NCBI GenBank assembly: GCA_034927345.1
Contig: JAYFQE010000008.1
Span: forward strand, 1-64,000
Direction: 5' to 3'
Origin: JAYFQE01 sp034927345
GTDB lineage: Bacteria; Bacillota; Clostridia; Saccharofermentanales; UBA5734
Length of the DNA stretch: 64,000 nucleotides
Positions 61,133-64,000 of this stretch are shown piece by piece; positions within the stretch are counted from its first letter, which is position 1; each line of letters begins with the position of its first letter. The notes beneath the pieces were generated by a model that worked only from the letters and a program-made list of their open reading frames with translations, made no database searches and was not told the DNA's origin. Both the position numbers and the translations under genes were made by a program.

Positions 61133-61876
61133 TCAATGATTAAGCTTATTCAGTAACTCACCTACGGTTATTTTCTCGTTTTCGATACCGTCCATAATGG
61201 TATTGACCAATTCAACATGAAATTGCCGGAACATGAGGCTTTGCCGGTCGCTGATCTGTATGAGCGCGTCTAAAAACGTGCATTCTTCCGGCAAAATGCT
61301 GCGGATGACCAACACGTGGATCCGTGTGCCGCCCGAACGTTTCTCATGCTGTGTTGCCCGTCTGGCAACGGCATTATGGAAACTGATGTCCGGCTGGCGA
61401 TTGTTGCGGGCCGACAGCGCCGTGCGGAGGCCCATCATGAAAAGAGTCTGCAGGGGGAGCATATTTTCCCGGCAAAAGGTTTCCATCTGCTCAACCTGCT
61501 CCGGCGGGATCATGATGATTTCATGAGCGGCTTTCGTGTTCAGGGTGACGCAAGATGCGCCGCGCAAATTGGGATTTCTTTTCTTCTTGCGATAACGTTC
61601 CAGCCAGGGCGACCCGTTGATATGGGTAAAGAAAGGTTCGGGACGTTTACATTCTTCATCCCAGAAGGCGCGGTCTTTTTGATGATGCTCGGATTGATCA
61701 TATGTAATATCCTTGCCGATGGCGATCGCTTGGCGAAGGGCGTCGAAATCAAGTTCTTTATTCAACAGCATCAGAGAAAAAACATTGTTGATTTGTTTGT
61801 AAAGCGAGAACGACTGACTGTAAAAAAGGATTTTTTGAGATTGGCTTAAGTCATAATAAGTCGGTTTGGTATTCAT
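61133..61876 (-). CDS. Internally deleted condensation-domain protein lacking HHxxxDG
   Basis: A 247-residue protein. The start is that of a condensation domain (YYDLSQSQKILFYSQSFSLYKQINNVF, then ELDFDALRQAIAI), and the end is the acceptor-side half (IIMIPPEQVEQMETFC, RNNRQPDISFHNAVARR). Around residue 60 the text jumps from the first helix straight to GKDITYDQSEHHQKDRAFWDEEC, so about 100-130 residues that would carry HHxxxDG are gone. The frame stays open, so a stable protein could be made, but catalysis by the normal mechanism is not possible. The start at 61876 follows GAGGTGAATCCGATT. First gene of the operon. Confidence 0.75.
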   Translation of the reverse strand: MNTKPTYYDLSQSQKILFYSQSFSLYKQINNVFSLMLLNKELDFDALRQAIAIGKDITYDQSEHHQKDRAFWDEECKRPEPFFTHINGSPWLERYRKKKRNPNLRGASCVTLNTKAAHEIIMIPPEQVEQMETFCRENMLPLQTLFMMGLRTALSARNNRQPDISFHNAVARRATQHEKRSGGTRIHVLVIRSILPEECTFLDALIQISDRQSLMFRQFHVELVNTIMDGIENEKITVGELLNKLNH

Positions 61877-62013
61877 AATCGGATTCACCTCTGCAATCTT
61901 ACAGATAAAAATGATTCCAACATTGAGGCCGCGTCCGTACAATTGATGAACAGATTGATCCGGCTTGCCCCAAAACCGATAACTCATTATTTAAATAGAT
62001 ATGACATAAAGAC

Positions 62014-62043
62014 ATTATATCACCTTTTTTTCACTTGTGTCGA
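62014..62043 (-). promoter_or_regulatory. Promoter of the NRPS-like operon
   Basis: On the minus strand TCGACA (62038-62043), 18 bases, and a perfect TATAAT (62014-62019), preceded by TGA as an extended -10. The expected transcript has a leader of about 130 bases before the start at 61876. Confidence 0.6.
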
Positions 62044-62046
62044 TAT

Positions 62047-62075
62047 TTGTAAAATCCGTGCCAAAGGTCTATGAT
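62047..62075 (+). promoter_or_regulatory. Divergent promoter of the URO-D family gene
   Basis: TTGTAA (62047-62052), 17 bases, TATGAT (62070-62075), about 30 bases before the start at 62108. Its -35 box lies 4 bases from the opposite-strand -35 box of the NRPS-like operon. Confidence 0.5.
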
Positions 62076-62107
62076 TTTATATCATCGGCTGAAGGATGGT
62101 GAGCGAT

Positions 62108-63235
62108 ATGGAATTATCTTCTCATGATCGGATCATGCGCATTTTTGCCGGGAAAGAGATCGATCGTCCGGCCTTGAAATTATGGGGAGCCGGTCTGAAT
62201 ACCGAATGCCTTCATCCCGCCTATCAGCCGGTCTGTGAACGGGCAGCCGCGAAGAGCGATTTGTTTGTCGGTGCCGGGTCTCCCTTCAATGTTTACAGCG
62301 GCCGGGATGAGAAAGGTCAGATAACCTGCCGGATCATGGACACCGATCGGCCGACATGGAAAGATAAGCATATCACTTTTCATACCGCCAAAGGCGACCT
62401 GCATAGTATCGAACGGATATCAACCTGCGGCGAACCTTCTTATACTATCGAATATATGGTAAAAGAACCGGAAGATTTAGATAAACTTCTGACTCTGGAT
62501 TATCAGCCATTTCCGTTTTCAAAAGACGATTATCTGCAAAAGCAGTCCGGCCTCGGCAACCGCGGCGTAGTTTTATTTCAACTGGATCACGCGGGATATG
62601 CCTTGCAGCGCTTGACCGGATCGGAGAATCTGGCTTATTTCAGCGTGGATTGTCATGATAAACTCGAGGAAGTCATCAGCCTGTACGCCGGCCGTATCCG
62701 GGCGTTTGCCCGTCAGGCCGTCGAGGCCGGAATTGCCGGTCCTTTTCAATGGGTCGGCCCGGAATTATTCATTCCGCCCCTGATGTCGCCGCAGCATTTT
62801 GATGATTTCATCGTTCGGCATGATAAGCTGCTGTGTGATGATATTCATAATGCCGGTGGTTATGTATGGGTTCATTGCCATGGTAAAGTAGCCAGTTTCA
62901 TTGAGCGCTTTATCGCCATGGGCGTCGATATTCTCAACCCGCTCGAACCGTCTCCAAACGGCGATATCAATCTGGATGAATGCATCAATAGGTACTCGAA
63001 TCGGATCGGTTGGGAAGGGAATATCGAGATCCAGGATATTTTGCAAGCCGAGCCGGATCATCTGAAAGAATTGATTCAGGCGTGCGTTGAAGCAGGAAAC
63101 AGAAGCGGACGTTTTATTCTGTGCCCCTCGGCCGGGTTTATGGAATATCCGTTCCCCACCCGGCAATATATCGATAACCTGCTGCTTTATTTAAGATTTG
63201 GCTGGGATTGTGTCGAACGGTGCCGGAGGTCGTGA
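62108..63235 (+). CDS. Uroporphyrinogen decarboxylase (URO-D) family protein
   Basis: A 375-residue TIM-barrel protein of the URO-D superfamily. Family features are the start LSSHDRIMRIFAGKEIDRPALKLWG, VLFQLDHAGYALQRLTG, the strand AGGYVWVHCHGKVASFIERFIAMGVDILNPLEP and the end FILCPSAGFMEYPF. In Clostridia such stand-alone members are mostly corrinoid-linked methyltransferases (MtaA/MtbA-like) or unknown, and not haem enzymes. The canonical RQAGR substrate loop of HemE is not seen at the N-terminus. An upstream in-frame ATG at 62096 is possible; the ATG at 62108 is preferred for GGTGAG. Confidence 0.85.
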   Translation: MELSSHDRIMRIFAGKEIDRPALKLWGAGLNTECLHPAYQPVCERAAAKSDLFVGAGSPFNVYSGRDEKGQITCRIMDTDRPTWKDKHITFHTAKGDLHSIERISTCGEPSYTIEYMVKEPEDLDKLLTLDYQPFPFSKDDYLQKQSGLGNRGVVLFQLDHAGYALQRLTGSENLAYFSVDCHDKLEEVISLYAGRIRAFARQAVEAGIAGPFQWVGPELFIPPLMSPQHFDDFIVRHDKLLCDDIHNAGGYVWVHCHGKVASFIERFIAMGVDILNPLEPSPNGDINLDECINRYSNRIGWEGNIEIQDILQAEPDHLKELIQACVEAGNRSGRFILCPSAGFMEYPFPTRQYIDNLLLYLRFGWDCVERCRRS

Positions 63236-63242
63236 TTGAATC

Positions 63243-63995
63243 ATGTGGGCGTATTTTTGGGCGTATCAAACGGATTTGCCGGCGGATGCCGGATTTGATC
63301 CCTTTAGCCGGCCGCATTTGACATGGGTCATTGCGGCGTTGACGGCTATTATGATTCTGACCTGCGTCCATCATAAGCTCATGCCGGCGGCGCGGCGCAG
63401 AATGGAAGGGCTTCTGGCGGTTGTTCTGGCTCTGACTTATATGCTTCGCTGGATCTGGGCTCTTGTGATCGGGCATTATCAACTTAATGAAATGCTGCCG
63501 CTGCAGCTCTGCGCCGTAGCCGCAGCCCTGGATATCGCGGCGGTTTTCAGTGGGAAACCGGTGTTCCGGGAATTCGGCTATTCATGCGGCTTACCTGGCG
63601 CTGTCGTTGTCTTTTTAACGCCGGGAATCGGTCCTTATCCTGTCCTGCATTTTTATTATCTCTTGTTTATTGTTGATCATTCGCTTCTGATCTTGTTTCC
63701 TTTGATCTGGATCATCAACGATCGATTCCGGCCGTCGTTCCGCCGCCTCCCGGCTTGTTTCGGAATTGTTCTGGTTATGGCCGGGCTGGATGTCGGCGTT
63801 AACCGGTTGATCGGCAGCAATTATATGTTCCTGAACTTCGTACCGGATCATACGTTTTGGAAACCGATAGCCGACCGGTTTGGCTATCCCGGATATCAAC
63901 TGGCCATGGCCGGGCTTTTGCTGCTGGTTTGGCTGATCCTCTATGCTCCCTGGATTGCTGCCGCAAGAAGAAAAACAGCAAAAACGCTTCAGTGA
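63243..63995 (+). CDS. YwaF-type (TIGR02206) membrane protein
   Basis: A 250-residue membrane protein with six or seven hydrophobic segments. Family features are NEMLPLQLCAVAAALDIAAVF (the LPLxLC motif), HFYYLLFIVDHSLLILFPLIW and NYMFLNFVPDHTFWKPIADRFGYPGYQLAM. These match the YwaF/TIGR02206 family, whose function is unknown. The start lies 7 bases after the URO-D gene stop, so the two genes are probably in one operon. The gene ends just before the right edge of the window. Confidence 0.85.
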   Translation: MWAYFWAYQTDLPADAGFDPFSRPHLTWVIAALTAIMILTCVHHKLMPAARRRMEGLLAVVLALTYMLRWIWALVIGHYQLNEMLPLQLCAVAAALDIAAVFSGKPVFREFGYSCGLPGAVVVFLTPGIGPYPVLHFYYLLFIVDHSLLILFPLIWIINDRFRPSFRRLPACFGIVLVMAGLDVGVNRLIGSNYMFLNFVPDHTFWKPIADRFGYPGYQLAMAGLLLLVWLILYAPWIAAARRKTAKTLQ

Positions 63996-64000
63996 GCTAA

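Noticed and set aside
1..64000. Insertion sequences, prophage, CRISPR arrays, tRNA and rRNA genes
   Set aside because: No transposase, integrase or Cas-like protein, no regularly spaced direct repeats and no tRNA T-arm/CCA patterns were recognised by eye; a covariance-model scan would be needed to exclude them fully.

Overview
The window looks like chromosomal DNA from an anaerobic, low-to-moderate GC Firmicute, most likely a member of the Clostridia. The evidence is strong GGAGG-type ribosome binding sites, sigma-A type promoters (TTGACA-N17-TATAAT-like), a PadR/DUF1700 pair, a TPP-riboswitch thiamine operon, Lpl/Yes-type sugar uptake genes, GH127, CsbD, GlsB and lmo0937-type stress proteins, and ferredoxin-fused oxidoreductases. 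No rRNA, tRNA, CRISPR array, transposase or phage gene was recognised by eye.

Layout. 1-4.4 kb: end of an unrecognised protein, an alpha/alpha-toroid protein and a class III aminotransferase in one apparent operon, then a 2-hydroxyacid dehydrogenase. 4.4-11.5 kb: remnant of a beta-helix surface protein, a GNAT acetyltransferase, a PadR-DUF1700-SDR-SDR operon behind a perfect palindromic operator, a DUF2798 membrane protein with a promoter-plus-terminator leader, a second toroid protein and a GH32-like glycosidase. 11.6-16.5 kb (minus strand): thiD-thiC-thiM-thiE behind a TPP riboswitch, with a small membrane protein and a flavin-binding protein downstream. 16.6-24.6 kb: a sugar locus with an arabinose/fucose isomerase-like enzyme, LacI regulator, Gfo/Idh/MocA dehydrogenase, solute-binding lipoprotein and two permeases; two copies of a likely LacI operator mark its transcription units, and no ATPase is present. 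24.6-31.9 kb (minus strand): an acetyltransferase-methyltransferase fusion split by a one-base slip, and a 1940-residue GLUG/Ig surface protein.

32-45.3 kb: a ClC transporter, ferredoxin, DUF134 regulator, a very large MerR fusion, then dnaK-dnaJ and a run of small stress or envelope genes (two paralogous orphan Phd-like proteins, an ice-binding-like wall protein, lmo0937-like, YggT-like, Crp-like, DUF4177-like, CsbD, GlsB). 45.3-51.4 kb: the debris of a YesM/YesN-type two-component system and a solute-binding protein next to an intact GH127 enzyme, with a membrane methyltransferase/TetR pair in between; this reads as a decaying sugar-utilisation locus. 51.4-55.1 kb: arsR-acr3, a truncated ceramidase-like gene, and a sigma factor with a long extra C-terminal part. 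55.2-64 kb: a ferredoxin-fused aldo/keto reductase, then a minus-strand operon of free-standing NRPS parts (internally deleted condensation protein, adenylation enzyme, sodium/solute symporter, intact condensation enzyme, carrier protein), and a divergent uroporphyrinogen-decarboxylase-family gene followed by a YwaF-type membrane protein.

The strongest candidate for something undescribed is the minimal NRPS-like operon at 56.4-62.0 kb: its adenylation enzyme has Ser where amino-acid-activating enzymes have the amine-binding Asp, and an SSS-type symporter is embedded between the biosynthetic genes. Second are the MerR-lectin-like-peptidase-like fusion and the stress cassette around the orphan Phd-like pair.
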